A DNA stretch of 64,000 nucleotides, taken from positions 74,899,085-74,963,084 of the forward strand of contig NC_068925.1 of the NCBI RefSeq assembly GCF_023091745.1, read 5' to 3'. The stretch is from Budorcas taxicolor (Eukaryota; Chordata; Mammalia; Artiodactyla; Bovidae). Position numbers and translations under genes: made by a program. Every line of letters begins with the position of its first letter. The stretch's first letter is position 1. Below, in pieces: positions 9,851 through 20,577 of the stretch. The notes under the pieces were generated by a model. The model was given only the letters and a program-made list of their open reading frames with translations. It ran no database searches and was not told where the DNA came from.

Positions 9851-11079
9851 AGGGAGAGAACCAGACATGTTCTAGAGCGCGTCCATTGTTGCAAGCGTGG
9901 ATCATACAAGCTGTAACGGACAATGGAGGAAGATGCCTGGGTCTGTGGGGAACTTTCCATGAGCCCTTTCAAGAGCGGAGGAATGCTTAAACTGGAGGTT
10001 TTGTCACACTTGGTGAACTGGGGGTGGTGGACGGGAGGACATCCCACGCACAGACAACAGTCACACGTGACGCTATTCATCCGTGCAGGCGGGGGCCGCT
10101 TCTGACACACTGTTGCTCTCATTTGGGACATCCTGCCACCCACCTCGTGCACTGACCTGGCCAATTCAGCCTCATCTCTCAGCAGTGCCTTGTTCAAGTG
10201 CTTCCATAATGCCCTGGACTTCTTCTAATAGTGAAAACTAAATCCAAATTTTAAGTTTCAAACGCTAGTTCCGCCCACAAGTTCTAAGGTTTTTAAAGAG
10301 ACGTGCGGGAAGGCCATGTTGTTTATGGTCTTGCCCTGCTACCTGGCACAGCCTGTGGTAGAGAATAAACTCTCAGCGTATGAAAAAAGTGAAAGAATAC
10401 ATAAACATATCGACCAGGCCATGAAAATTGAGAGACAATTTTTGCCAAAAGCTGACCAAAGTTCTTTTAAAGTCCTGTCGGCCGCTGCTTTAAAATTTTT
10501 TTTTTTTTTATAGCCCTCCTTTCCCATAAACTTGGTCCAAGGGACATTTATGAGTTTTTTTCTCATCTTGCTTATGATGGCAAACTGAGACCTTTCCCCT
10601 CATAAGATCTCATCAAAATTACAGCTTGGAAGTATAAAAACCGTGAATAGCAAAAGTAAGGTGGCGCTAGCTGCTTGCTTCACCAGCTGAGAGACTTCAG
10701 CCCAGCACACGGGATGGGTGGAAGCACGTTAACCGCTGAGCCAGTGGGGGAAGCTGTTCACACTTGATCATCTGTTGGACGAGGCTGCAGCGCAGGTGAG
10801 CTTGGCCTGCCGGTCAGAACCTGGACATGTTTGCAGCTCTGTGTTGGTAAGCAAGGAGGGCCATGCGGAGAGTAATTGCTGAAACAAAGGTTAATCCAAG
10901 ATTTATTTGCAGGATTCTATGCCAGGCTCTTTCATCCTCTCTTTTCTTTTTTTCCTCTTGCTATTTTGAAGATTTTATAATTTCATATCTACCTATATTT
11001 GTCTTGGCTAAATATAGGCAAGAACTTTTAAAAATTTCTGTATTTCTTACTTACATTTTTTTTTTTGTACTTTCAAATA
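9851..11079. other. Unannotated intergenic DNA
   Basis: Mostly unique. Near 10718-10762 a 'gttaaccgctgagcca' segment resembles the head of an inverted tRNA-derived SINE, but it is too short to call. T-rich runs lie at 10497-10510 and 11055-11066. Confidence 0.35.
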
Positions 11080-11163
11080 CATATTTATCTTACATCAAAG
11101 TAGAGCTGAGTTACAATGTTGTGTTAGTTTCAGGTGGATAGCAAAGTGATTTAGTTATTGAAC
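11080..11163 (-). mobile_element. L1 3' UTR fragment
   Basis: Antisense L1 3' end ('gagttacaatgttgtgttag' through 'gcaaagtgatttagttat'), cut off by the adjacent BovB. Confidence 0.65.
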
Positions 11164-11165
11164 AG

Positions 11166-11482
11166 CAAGGAGATCAAATGAGTCAATCCTAAAGGAAATC
11201 AAGCCTGAATATTCACTGGAAGGATGATGCTGAAGCTGAAGCTCCAATACTTTGGCCACCTGACATGAAGAGTCAACTCATTAGAAAAGACTGTGATGCT
11301 GGGAAAGATTGAAGGCGGGAGGAGAAGGGGACAACAGAGGATGAGATGGTTAGATGGCATCACCAACTCAATGGACATGAATTTGAGAAAACTGGGAGAT
11401 GGTGAAGGACAGGGAAGCCTGGTGTGCTGCAGTCCATGAGGTTGCGAAGAGTTGGACCCGACTGAGCAACTGAACAACAACA
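11166..11482 (+). mobile_element. BovB LINE, 3' fragment
   Basis: Sense BovB 3' end from the codons around 'ARRSNQS' to the terminal 'actgagcaactgaac' followed by an AAC-rich tail. About 317 bp. Several CpG and coding positions have decayed and no long frame remains. It is inserted at an L1 3' end. Confidence 0.9.
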
Positions 11483-11525
11483 ACTGTTATGTTTTAGACT
11501 ATAAAAACATTTCCAAACTTTTGTT

Positions 11526-11852
11526 TTTTTTAAGATTATTTGTTTTTGACTACTCTGGGCATTCATTGCCGCACAAGGGCTTTCTCTAGTGGTGAGCAGG
11601 GTCTCCTCTCCGGGTGTGGTGCATGGTCTTCTCGTTGCAGTGGCTTCTCTTGCTGTGGAGCACGGTCTATACGTGTGCGGACTTCAGTAGTTGCAGCCTG
11701 CAGGCTCAGTAGCTGCGGCACATGGGCTTAGCTTAGCTGCTTTGTGGCATCTGCTTTGTGGATCCTCCCAGATAGGGATAGAACCCGTGTACCCTGCATT
11801 GGCAGGTGAATACCCAAGTACTGGACCACCACCAAAGTCTCAACATTTCAGA
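11526..11852 (-). mobile_element. CHR-family SINE (long cetartiodactyl form)
   Basis: A T-rich tail is on the left. The body repeats 'cttctctngttgcagtggcttctcttg', 'cttcagtagttgcagcctgc' and 'gctcagtagctgcggcac', and a tRNA-like head on the right ends 'gataccc...actggaccacc'. This is the older whale/ruminant CHR lineage and is not BovB-derived. Divergence is moderate. Confidence 0.75.
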
Positions 11853-12745
11853 TCTTGATGCTCATCATTTCATAAAGTTTCAAATTCTTCATAGCTAAAA
11901 CTTGAATCCCATATTGAAGAGTTTATCTCTCTTGTGATTATGGTTTTCAAGTTCTATGTTGAGTGTTGCTTACTGAGTTGATTTTTGGCTTTCAGAGCAT
12001 TAGTGATCCTAGGATTTGCATCAGTGATGAGAAAGAAATGTGAGGACTTCTTAATACCAGTGCAAACATTTAGAAGTTAGATTACTGTAAAAAAAAATGA
12101 ACTTCAATAGAAGTAATAAATCAGCATCAGAGAATATATAGGACTGTGTAGGAAATGTGGGTACTAACCACTTGAAACAAAGAATGTGAAAATTAAAAAA
12201 ATTATTTAAATAATTTGTTTCATTTATACAATGCTTGCAACAGACCAATAATCTGAAATGAAAACCTGGTATTTATTTATAAGAGCTGAAGTAGAAAACC
12301 ATTCAAATCATTATTTGATGAAGGGAGGAAAAACAATATCTTTCTAAACAGACTTATAAATACTTTTTACTTTGAGACACTTGGAGGTCTCCAAGTGATC
12401 TTTTTAAATGAAGTATTTTAAGTCAGTTTGTTATGCAAACACTGTAGGCAAGGGATTTTGCTCAAATTTCTGAAGTCTTCAGTAAACTGGGAAAGCTTCA
12501 AACACAAGACCCAGGAGTATGGATTACAATCCAAGATTATTGGTGGCAATAATCCCTTCTCTTCTACCACTTTGTTTAGGAGAAGGTCACATTTATAATA
12601 ATAAAAATATTAATGAAAATTAAAAATTTGATATTTCTTTCCACACTAATTTGAGTTTCTCTTTTTCCAGTGGAAGCCAAGAGTCCACATCAGTGTCCGA
12701 AGAAATAGTGAACAGATGATCCTAATGCTGAACCTAATATGTGCT
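11853..12745. other. AT-rich intergenic DNA
   Basis: No gene or repeat recognised. It contains a perfect 9-bp-arm inverted repeat with a 2-nt spacer at 12378-12397. Confidence 0.35.
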
Positions 12746-12981
12746 TAATTACAGTTACTGGAAAACATTCGTTGCTCAGTTGTGTCTGACTCTTTTGCGA
12801 CTCCATGGACTGTAGCCTGCCAGGCTCCTCTGTACATGGAATTCTCCAGACAAGAATACTAGAGTGGGTAACCATTCCCTTCTCTAGGGGATGTTACTGA
12901 CCCAGGGATTAGATGTGGGTCTCCTTCATTGCGGGCAAATTCTTTATTGTCTGAGCTACCAAGGAAATAATTACAGTTACT
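12746..12981 (-). mobile_element. Bov-tA SINE with 14-bp TSD
   Basis: Antisense Bov-tA body at 12760-12967. The target repeat TAATTACAGTTACT is perfect at 12746-12759 and 12968-12981. The tail side keeps 'gtctgactcttttgcgac'; the head side keeps 'cccagggatta' and 'ctgagctacc'. This is a cleanly bounded insertion. Confidence 0.95.
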
Positions 12982-13103
12982 AAATTACCTCCATTCACGA
13001 CTTTCCTTTTATAATACTTCCTCATTTGTCTTGTGGCTTTCTGAATCCTTCTAAGTCACAACTCAAAAAGTCTGCATGTATATAATATGTAGTGGTGACT
13101 GAT

Positions 13104-13312
13104 GGACTTCCCAGATGGCTCATTGATAAAGAATCTGCCTGCTAATGCAGGCGCTCAGGAAATGCAGGTTCGATCCCTGGATCAGGAAGATCTCCTGGAG
13201 GAGGAAATGGCAACCCACTCTAGTATTCTTGCCTTGAAAATGCCATGGAGAGAGGAGCCTGATGGGCTACAGCCCATGTGTCACAGAGTTGAGCACGACT
13301 GAGTGACTGAAC
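13104..13312 (+). mobile_element. Bov-tA SINE
   Basis: Full-length sense copy: tRNA-like head ('cttcccagatggctcattga' with B box 'ggttcgatccc'), Bov-A body, and 'gagcacgactgagtgactgaac' tail. Confidence 0.9.
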
Positions 13313-13552
13313 TCGTGTGCGCAAGTGTAGGCTGACAGCTTAAACAGAGGAGATCATAATTAAAAGGGAACCTGGAAAATTGGAGTAGATGCAAAAAAAG
13401 ATATTGTTCCCATTAATTGAGGTGTATTGTATGGAAGACTATTTTAATTTTTCCCATTTATAAATTCTGAAGGATCCAACAACCCTACTAAAATAAAGGT
13501 CAGCTCTTTTTTGTTGTTTGTTTTAATTTATTGGGGTCTAGTTGCTTTACAC

Positions 13553-13829
13553 GGAGAAGGCACTGGTGATCCACTCCACTACTCCTGCCTGGAAACCTCC
13601 ATGGACGGAGGAGCCTGGTAGGCGGCAGTCCATGGGATCGCAAAGAGTCGGACATGACTGAGCGACTTCACTTTCACTTTCACTTCACACATGTGTCTTG
13701 GAGAAGGGAACCCACTGTAGTCTTCTTGCCTGGAGAATCCCATGGACAGAGGAGCCTGGAGGGCTACAGTCCATGGGGTCACAAAGAGTCAGACATAACT
13801 GAGCGACTTTCACTTCACATATATATATC
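13553..13829 (+). mobile_element. Bov-A2 SINE (dimer)
   Basis: Two Bov-A monomers joined by a 'cactttcactttcacttcac' linker (near 13670-13690). The second monomer has the 'acagaggagcctggagggct' variant and ends in TATATATATCTA. It lies inside L1 3' UTR. Confidence 0.85.
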
Positions 13830-13831
13830 TA

Positions 13832-14145
13832 GGCTTCCCTGATAGCTCAGTTGGTAAGGAATCTGCCTGTAATGCAGGAGACCCCGGTTCAATTTCTGGG
13901 TCAGGAAGATCCACTGGAGAAGCAATAGGTTACCCACTCAAGTGTTCTTGGGCTTCCCTTGTGGCTCAGCTGGTAAAGAATCCACCTGCAATGTGGGAGA
14001 CCTGGGTCTGATCCCTGGGTTGGGAAGCTCTCCTGGAGAAGGGAAAGGCTACCCACTCCAGTATTCTGGCCTAGAGAATACCATGGACTCTATAGTCCAT
14101 GGGGCAGCAAAGAGTCGGACGCGACTGAGTGACTTTCACTTTCAT
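13832..14145 (+). mobile_element. Bov-tA dimer (two tRNA heads)
   Basis: Two tRNA-Glu-like heads in tandem. The first (13834-13949) is followed by a shortened Bov-A piece that ends at 'gtgttcttg'; the second (13950-14145) has a full Bov-A body and the 'gactgagtgactttcacttt' tail. This is the tandem-head form seen again at 35823, 56862, 59689 and 63484. Confidence 0.9.
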
Positions 14146-14384
14146 GCATGTATCTGTTCTTTCTCAGATTCTTTCCCCATCCTGGTTATTACAGAGTACT
14201 GAACAGAGTTCCCTGTGCTTTGCAGTAGGTCCTTGTTGATCCTCTTTCCTATTCACAGAGTGACAGGCAAACTGATATTACTCTCTAGGGAGATATCTAG
14301 GTTTTCTTCCCTAAAGATGAACTTTCTGGGGCAGCCAAGAACATTGAGAGGGGTGGCCCAGTGAAGAGACTGTCTTTTTTCCAG

Positions 14385-14570
14385 GATGGTTTATCCCAGG
14401 ATACTGTATATCGTTCCCTGTGCTATTCAGTAGGACTTTGTTGTTTATCCATCCTCTATTTAATAGTTTGCATCTGACAGTTCCAAACTCCCAGTCCACC
14501 CCTCTCCACCCGCCCCCTTGGCAACCACAAGTCTGTCCTCTGTGTCTGCTGACTCTTCCATCCTAACTCC
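14385..14570 (-). mobile_element. L1 3' UTR, second copy
   Basis: Repeats the same L1 3' UTR segment as 14146-14285 ('tcagtaggactttgttgttt'), continuing into the C-rich block at 14490-14520 and 'ccacaagtctgtcctc'. Because it duplicates that segment, it is a separate L1 insertion. Confidence 0.7.
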
Positions 14571-15039
14571 ACAGAGCCCAAAGTGGGCCCACTATGGGAA
14601 AAGTTGACCCATGAACAAAGGTCAGCCTGTCAAGAAAGAGGCATGCTGAAAGAACAATGCCTGCAGACTTGCAGTAAGTGAAATCCATCTATTTAGATGG
14701 TAATCAGCCTTCTACTCAATTCTTTAATGTAAAAACTCAACAGTGATTGCCAGAGCAAGAAGGAAACAAGAGAATAAATGAGAATAGCCAAAATAAGAAA
14801 GAATAGCTGATCCCACAGGAAAAAAAGTGAACAGAAGGCAAAGCTGTGTTCTATGAAAGGAACAATTAGGAGATACGATTGATCTCGTGGAAACAAAGAA
14901 AATATTATTGTTGTAAAAAAGATTCTTAATGGTCATCAGCTAAGCACAAAACTGCTCCTTCCAAAACAGGCACTTATTGAGGGAAGCCGCTGTTGAACTA
15001 GGAACTACATTTTATAGTTTTCTTCAAATTGCACCTAGG
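14571..15039. other. Unannotated intergenic DNA
   Basis: A-rich. No repeat family or gene recognised. Confidence 0.35.
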
Positions 15040-15303
15040 TGACAGCAGCTGACTATTTCACCAATGGAATATAAGAAGTGCAGTGTGACGCTTGCACGTC
15101 AAACCTGTCGAGAATCAGCTGTCCTTGCTTTTGCCCCTTCTTCTTTGCTGTATACAATGCGTGAGCCTGACTAAGGAAGGAATCAAGATCCTCGAATCTT
15201 CCTATGTGGAGGAACTGCCTGATGAACAGGGAGCACCTGTGTTTAAAAAGGGACATGAATGAAGAAAATGTTTATTGTGGTAAGCCCCTGCGTTTGGTGG
15301 CTG
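15040..15303 (+). mobile_element. MLT1-like MaLR LTR (ancient)
   Basis: Shows the MLT1 order: 'tttcaccaatggaatataag' with a following 'agtgcagtgtga' block, a 'ctgcctgatgaacagggagcac' region, and the 3' end 'gaaaatgtttattgtggtaagcccctgcgttt'-type sequence (broken up here by substitutions). This is an endogenous retrovirus-like LTR relic with no internal region seen. It abuts an L1 fragment. Confidence 0.55.
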
Positions 15304-15495
15304 TTTACTTATTTCAGTGGAAGTACAATTGATGTACAATGTTATATTAGTTTAAGGAGCACTGAATAGTGATTTGACATTTACATGCCTATGAAATGAT
15401 CACCAACATAGATCCAATTATCATCTGTCACCACACAAGGTTAATACAGCTTCAGTGACTGTATTCCCCATGCTTTACAAGACACTGGGGTTTAT
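15304..15495 (-). mobile_element. L1 3' UTR, older subfamily
   Basis: Antisense, of the L1M type: 'gtacaattgatgtacaatg', 'gaaatgatcaccaacatag', 'tatcatctgtcaccacac', 'tgtattccccatgctttac'. Diverged. Confidence 0.65.
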
Positions 15496-15874
15496 TTATT
15501 AGAGCAGCAGGCAGTGCTGCCCTCAGGAATGCAACTGACAAGATTGAGTAAAAGAAAAAATATCAGTAGGACAGTGGGAAGGTAAGCTGAAGACATCTCT
15601 TAGAATTTAGAGCAATTAGGGAAGGAAAGAGAAAAATGTAAGAAAATACAGGTGACATAAGGAATTGATCCAGGAGTTCTAGGCATTAAAAAGAATTTCA
15701 GGAGGAGATAATATAGAAAACTAAGGAGAGAAAATTATCAAAGATGCACTAGAAAGTAAAGTTTACAGAGCTCGAGATTGAATTTGTTTTCAGATTGAAA
15801 GGGATCAGTGAGGCCTGAAGAAGCCCAAATTTAGATACATACTTGCAAAATTTTAGAAGATTAAGCTTAAAGAT
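15496..15874. other. Unannotated intergenic DNA
   Basis: A-rich sequence upstream of the L1. No features recognised. Confidence 0.3.
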
Positions 15875-17045
15875 TCCCTCACATCTATTAGAATGACTAT
15901 TATCAAAAGGACAAAAATAACCACTGCTGGCAAGAATAACACTGGTACACTTCTGGTAGGAATGTGAATTGGGGCAGCCACTGTGGAAAACACTATGGAG
16001 ATTCCTCAAACAATTAGAAATAGAATTTCCATATGATCCATCAATTCCACTTCTGGGTAATTATCTGAAGGAAATAACTTTCGAAGAAATACAGGCACCC
16101 CTATGTTCATTGCACCCCTATGTTCATTCACAGTAGCCAAGACATGGAAGCAACCTAAGTGCCTATAAATAGGTGAATGAATAAAGAAAATGTTATATAT
16201 ACATGGAATATTATATACCTGTAGTTATACTGGGGTGTATAACTGGAATGGCATCGTCGACTCAGTGGACACGAGTTTGAGGAATCTCTGGGAGATGGTG
16301 AAGGGTAGGGCAGCCTGGCGTGCTGCAGTCCATGGGGTCGCAAAGAGTCAGACACGACTGAGCGACTGAATAACAATACTGGAGTGAGAAGGGCACGGCG
16401 ACCCACTCTGAGATTCTAGCCTGGAGAATCCCATGGACAGAGGAGCCTGGTGGGCCACAGTCCACACGACTGCAAAGAGCTGGACTGAAGCAACTGATCA
16501 CAGTTATACTGGAATACATATATACCCAATGGGATGGTACATGTGTGTATATAATGGATATTTTTTAGCCATGAAAAGATAGGAAACCTACAATTTGTGA
16601 CAACACGGATAATGTGGGTGGAACTTGAGGGCATTATGCCAAGTGAGGTAAGTCAGACAGAGAAATAGAAATACCATGTGGTCTCACTGATATTGAAATA
16701 AAGAACCAAATGCATATATACAGAGCACAGACTGGTTGTTGCCAGAGGTGGGGAGAAAAGGGAGGGCAAATGAGTGAAGGGGTCAGAAGGTACAGACGTG
16801 TAGTTACGGAATGAGTCCTGGGGAATGCGATGCACCACATCAGCACGGTGACTATAGTTCATATTTGAAATATTTGAAATTTCAGATATTGGAAAGACAC
16901 TGAGAAAGGAGATCTTAAAAGTTCTCATCACAAGGAACAAAAATTCCTTTGTGTCCTGATGGGTGTTAACTAATTTCACTGAGGTGATAATCTTACAATA
17001 TACACAAATATTGAATAATGATGCTGTATACCTGAAACTGATATG
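15875..17045 (+). mobile_element. L1 ORF2 end and 3' UTR, interrupted
   Basis: The sense L1 shows the end of ORF2 ('aagaataacactggtacactt', 'cactgtggaaaacactatgg', 'cacagtagccaagacatgg') and then the 3' UTR ('gtaagtcagacagagaaa', 'atctcaaaagttctcatcac'-like block, 'tgtatacctgaaactgat'). The frame is broken by stops and by a perfect 17-bp tandem duplication (16095-16111/16112-16128). A BovB + Bov-tA block replaces 16234-16501, and L1 resumes colinearly after it. Confidence 0.8.
16223..16512 (+). mobile_element. Composite BovB 3' end + Bov-tA inside L1, one 11-bp TSD
   Basis: AGTTATACTGG is perfect at 16223-16233 and 16502-16512. Between the repeats lie BovB 3' end (about 16240-16378, ending 'gactgaataacaat') and then a headless Bov-tA/Bov-A body (about 16385-16501). 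Outside the repeats L1 is colinear. Either a Bov-A unit landed in the BovB tail, or both arrived as one chimeric transcript. Confidence 0.8.
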
Positions 17046-17222
17046 TTATATTATAAATTTTATATTATATCATATATTATATATAAATATAAGATATTAT
17101 ATCAGATTTATATATATTTATATTAGATATATTATATATAAATATATTATATAACTATTATATATGATATATATAATATATAATAACTTGTATAATATAT
17201 TTATATATATAAATTTTTTTGA
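17040..17222. repeat. AT-rich low-complexity tract
   Basis: About 180 bp almost wholly A/T with TATATA and ATTATA words, expanded from the L1 3' end and tail. It is likely length-variable and hairpin-forming. Confidence 0.85.
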
Positions 17223-19021
17223 AAAGATAAGCCAATGCAAGAAAAAAAAGATTATACATAAAAGAAAAAATTAGACTGGCTTTGGGTTATACAGCATCAC
17301 AGTATATCAACAGGCAAGAAAGAAATGACTTCAATATTTTAAGGAAAACCATTTTTCAATCTAGATTTCCAACTTAGATGCAGCCAACTATTAATCAACT
17401 GCGAGGGTAAAACATGGTATATTGGGACATTCAAGAACTTAGCAAATCTACCTCTCACCTATCCTTCTTAAGTGATTTACTCCAATGGAGAGAGAAAAAT
17501 CAGTGCAGATAACGTGGGATGCAGGAAACTGGATGTGTGAGCTAAGAGAATCACGAAGATTCTAAAGATTTGATCCAGGGCTTCCTATTCTGTGAGATGA
17601 TTAATGTGCATATTGTTCAAAACTGTTTAATTAGAATTTTCTATCATTTTATTCCAAAATATCTGTACGAATTCTGTACAGAGGTTTCTCTAGAAACAAA
17701 AGGCATTGCACTAGGCTAGGTTGGAGCCACTTAGCTCTCTCCTACTTCAGGATGACTAGTTTCCAGCCCATCTGGGCCCCTCCTTCTGGAATTTGAAAGC
17801 CGATCTTTTCCACTACTTTTTTGGTATCCTTAGTTTCCTTTTCCTGGGTTCAAATGTCAGTCCCAAAGTCTTAAACATTTCTCCCATGAAGTTCAGGAGT
17901 CTTCAGGCAAAAAATCCCAGTGGACTGTGCCCTTCTCCAGACTTCCTCAGCCAGGTATGCAGATTGACCCCTCCAGGGGGTTTCCAGAGTGGTCACAACT
18001 CTAGTCCCTCCAAACTCGGTAGATAATTCTTCCTCCTACTCTCTCCTTTCGGAGGGAGGGTTCTACAGCACATTAGCATATTAACAACTCTGAATCCTTG
18101 CAGTGAAGAAACCTGATTAACTTTGTTTAACCCAGCATCTCCAGAACAGAATTGACCATAGAAACTGCCTCTCTCCTTTTTTCTAGAAACAGAGTTTAAC
18201 ATCCTGAGGGAACCAGATTTCCTTGAATGTATTTGACGAAGGCTGCTCCAGCAACAAAGCCAACCTATAGACTGCATGTTTTATCTGTAGTATGATTTTA
18301 GACTAGAAACCACCCCATGCGCCACTGCATTCTGCTCTGGACTGTAGTACAGTCCAGAAGAGGCAACCGTTCTGTCAGTTCCTGAACCAAGCTCTGCTGT
18401 CACTGAGACCCAAAGGTGTTGCTACAAGCAAGCAGAGAGAAGGCTGGGGATCCACTCTGAGTTCTGAGTGTCTTGAATGCCACATCTGAAGATGTATAAA
18501 GATGACATAAAATCATGTCAAGCAGCTGCAAACAGACAGAGTGAAAATGACAAACATGCCAAGGGAGCAAGAATAAATGGGATGACCAGAACTCTAGGTA
18601 TGCGGAAACTTAATAAATACTTCCGATGGTGACATGATGATGACTCAAAATAAAGAAGCTCAGATACACAGGATCCCAAGGGGCTAGTGTGGGGGCGGGG
18701 AGACTGGGACTCTGACGATGAGATACTGGTGTGCTTGCTTTTGTGTTACAACGAGAGCCTGGTCCTCGCCTTTGCAGCTCTCCCAGTAGCCTTCCTGCCA
18801 CACCCTGTGGTCTACAGAAGTGGGTTTAGAACATCTGGTTAATGGAGGAGATGGGATGCTCTGATTTTGCCCATTCATTTGAAGCTGAATTTTTAAAAAG
18901 CGAAGCTAAATTCATTAAATGCACAAGACTTTGCTGCTTTCTTGACAAATCAGGCACTCATTGGGCACTAAGGCTTCCCACTTGGCTATTCATGTGTACA
19001 CCAGGGGCAGTGTGCACGGTG
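17223..19021. other. Unannotated intergenic DNA
   Basis: No gene or clear repeat recognised. 17750-18260 is moderately GC-balanced. Short open frames here lack family features. Confidence 0.35.
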
Positions 19022-19235
19022 GTTGAAACTGATTGTGGAGCCAGACAGACTTGTGTTTGAAACCAGTTTCTTTAATTACTAGCTGTAATTAACTAGTAAT
19101 TGACCAGTCAGGTACTTTTTTGCACCTTGGTGCACTTCGTTCTGAAAGGGGGCTAACACCCTCCTCATAGCACCTTTGTGAGGACTGAATAAAATAAAGC
19201 GTATACAGCGTGCAGTACACTGCCAGGCACTGAGG
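19022..19235 (+). mobile_element. MIR SINE
   Basis: Ancient MIR with the order 'ggagccagacagacttgtgt', 'attactagctgtaat', 'ctcatagcacctttgtgagg', 'actgaataaaata', 'actgccaggcactga'. An internal AT insertion or duplication is present near 19075-19105. Confidence 0.7.
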
Positions 19236-19494
19236 AGATGGTAGCTTGCCTGAGGAGTCTATGTGTTGTCTACCAACTAAACTGTTCCTTGAGAGTCTGG
19301 CCCCTTGTCTTTAATCTGGGTATCCTAAGATAAGCAACCTTGAACATAGGACACAGATATTCATTATTAATTGATAGTCTAAGATTATGTTGACAGAGCC
19401 TAAGGGAAGATACAAGTAATTATCCATTTAACCTGGAAAATTCAGCCTCCCAAATAAAATTTTTGTGCTCGTGTAATTTGGGTTATCTGCCCTG

Positions 19495-19714
19495 TACTGT
19501 ACTTAGCTGCTCAGTCGTGCCTGACTCTTTGCAACCCCATGGACTGTAGCCCGCAAGGCTCTTCTCTCCATGGGGATTCTCCAGGCAAGAATACTGGAGT
19601 GGGTAGCCGTGCCCTCCTCCAGGGGATCTTCCCAGCCCAGGGATTAAACCCAGGTCTCTGGCATTGCAGACAGATTCTTTACTGTCTGAGCCACCCAGGA
19701 AGCCCATTTGCCCT
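19495..19714 (-). mobile_element. Bov-tA SINE with near-perfect 9-bp TSD
   Basis: Antisense Bov-tA at about 19504-19705, with a complete tRNA-like head on the right ('cagggattaaacccagg', 'ctgagccacccaggaagccc'). The flanks ATCTGCCCT (19495-19503) and ATTTGCCCT (19706-19714) differ by one base, as expected for an aging TSD. Confidence 0.9.
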
Positions 19715-19731
19715 AATTCACACTTACTAAT

Positions 19732-19925
19732 GGTCACAGTGATTGAAGGCAGGAGGAGAAGGGGATGACGGGATGAGATGCTTGGATGGTATCACCGACT
19801 CAATGGACCTGAGTTTGAGCAAACACTGGGAGTTGGTGATGGACAGGGAGGCCTGGCGTGCTGCAATCCATGGGGTCACGAAGAGTCAGATACAGCTGAG
19901 CAACTGAACTGAACTGAAGGTCACA
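19732..19925 (+). mobile_element. BovB LINE 3' end with 7-bp TSD
   Basis: Only about 180 bp of the BovB 3' end (from 'gattgaaggcaggaggagaa' to 'gaactgaactgaa'). GGTCACA flanks it at 19732-19738 and 19919-19925. It lies 17 bp from an unrelated Bov-tA. Confidence 0.9.
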
Positions 19926-20563
19926 TCTATCATTCTTGAAAGCTGGCATTGGGGTTTTTGCCTCCTATCCCATACAAACAGACCCATTTCTTTTGCTTCG
20001 GCAATCTAGAATCTTTTTCTCTGTTCTTTGCTTACACAGGCCTGGGGAGTGTGGGTAGGAATGAAGCTCCCCTTGGTCGGCAGCCAGATTTATTGCATTG
20101 AGTGTGGATAACCTCCCAGCTCCTCACCTTACTCTCAGCGTGGGCCAACCTGGGCGGGCTGGAACGTGTTAATGAAGAGCTCAGATGTCAGTCCCTCACC
20201 TCAGGAGTCACAGGCACTCACAGAACAGGCAACACACAGACAAACACGTCCGGATGACGGGCTGCATTTTTCACTTTCCGGCTGGATGCTTGCATGTCAC
20301 ATCAAAAGGGCCCTGGAGACATGCCACGCAGCAATCGATGGATCCTGCTGCCCAGACGCCCTGCCCGCAGGGGAGGGGCCGGGGAGATGAGTGGCAGAAA
20401 GCAGCCTTCTTGGGAGTCCCTTGGACACTTCCGCTGCCAATGCTAGGAGCCATGTGGCACCAGGCGGCCACCCCCACCCAGCAAGTCTTAATGGCTGCAT
20501 GCTGACTTAAAAACACAGTCTCAGAGAAGGCATTAACATTCCGAGCTCAGCTGTGTCATCCTG

Positions 20564-20577
20564 GTTGCCATAGCAAC
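20564..20577. promoter_or_regulatory. RFX X-box match
   Basis: GTTGCCATAGCAAC fits the X-box consensus GTNRCCNNRGYAAC at every position and is nearly palindromic. RFX proteins bind such sites in ciliary and neural enhancers. Sequence match only. Confidence 0.55.

Larger units (their letters stand above)
13500..14285 (-). mobile_element. L1 3' UTR split by three SINE units
   Basis: Antisense L1 3' UTR in two colinear pieces: 13500-13552 ('tttaatttattggggtctag') and about 14146-14285 ('cctggttattacagagtactg', 'gcagtaggtccttgttgat'). The 590 bp between them is one Bov-A2 and two Bov-tA heads. The L1 is therefore older than all three. Confidence 0.7.

Noticed and set aside
10718..10762. SINE head relic
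   Set aside because: Only about 40 bp resembles an inverted tRNA-derived head; no body or TSD.
15040..15303. Intact endogenous retrovirus
   Set aside because: Only an LTR-like relic is visible; no internal coding sequence or second LTR flanks it.
20185..20505. 106-codon frame in GC-rich DNA
   Set aside because: Overlapping frames are open on both strands, as expected from GC-rich composition, and no family is visible.
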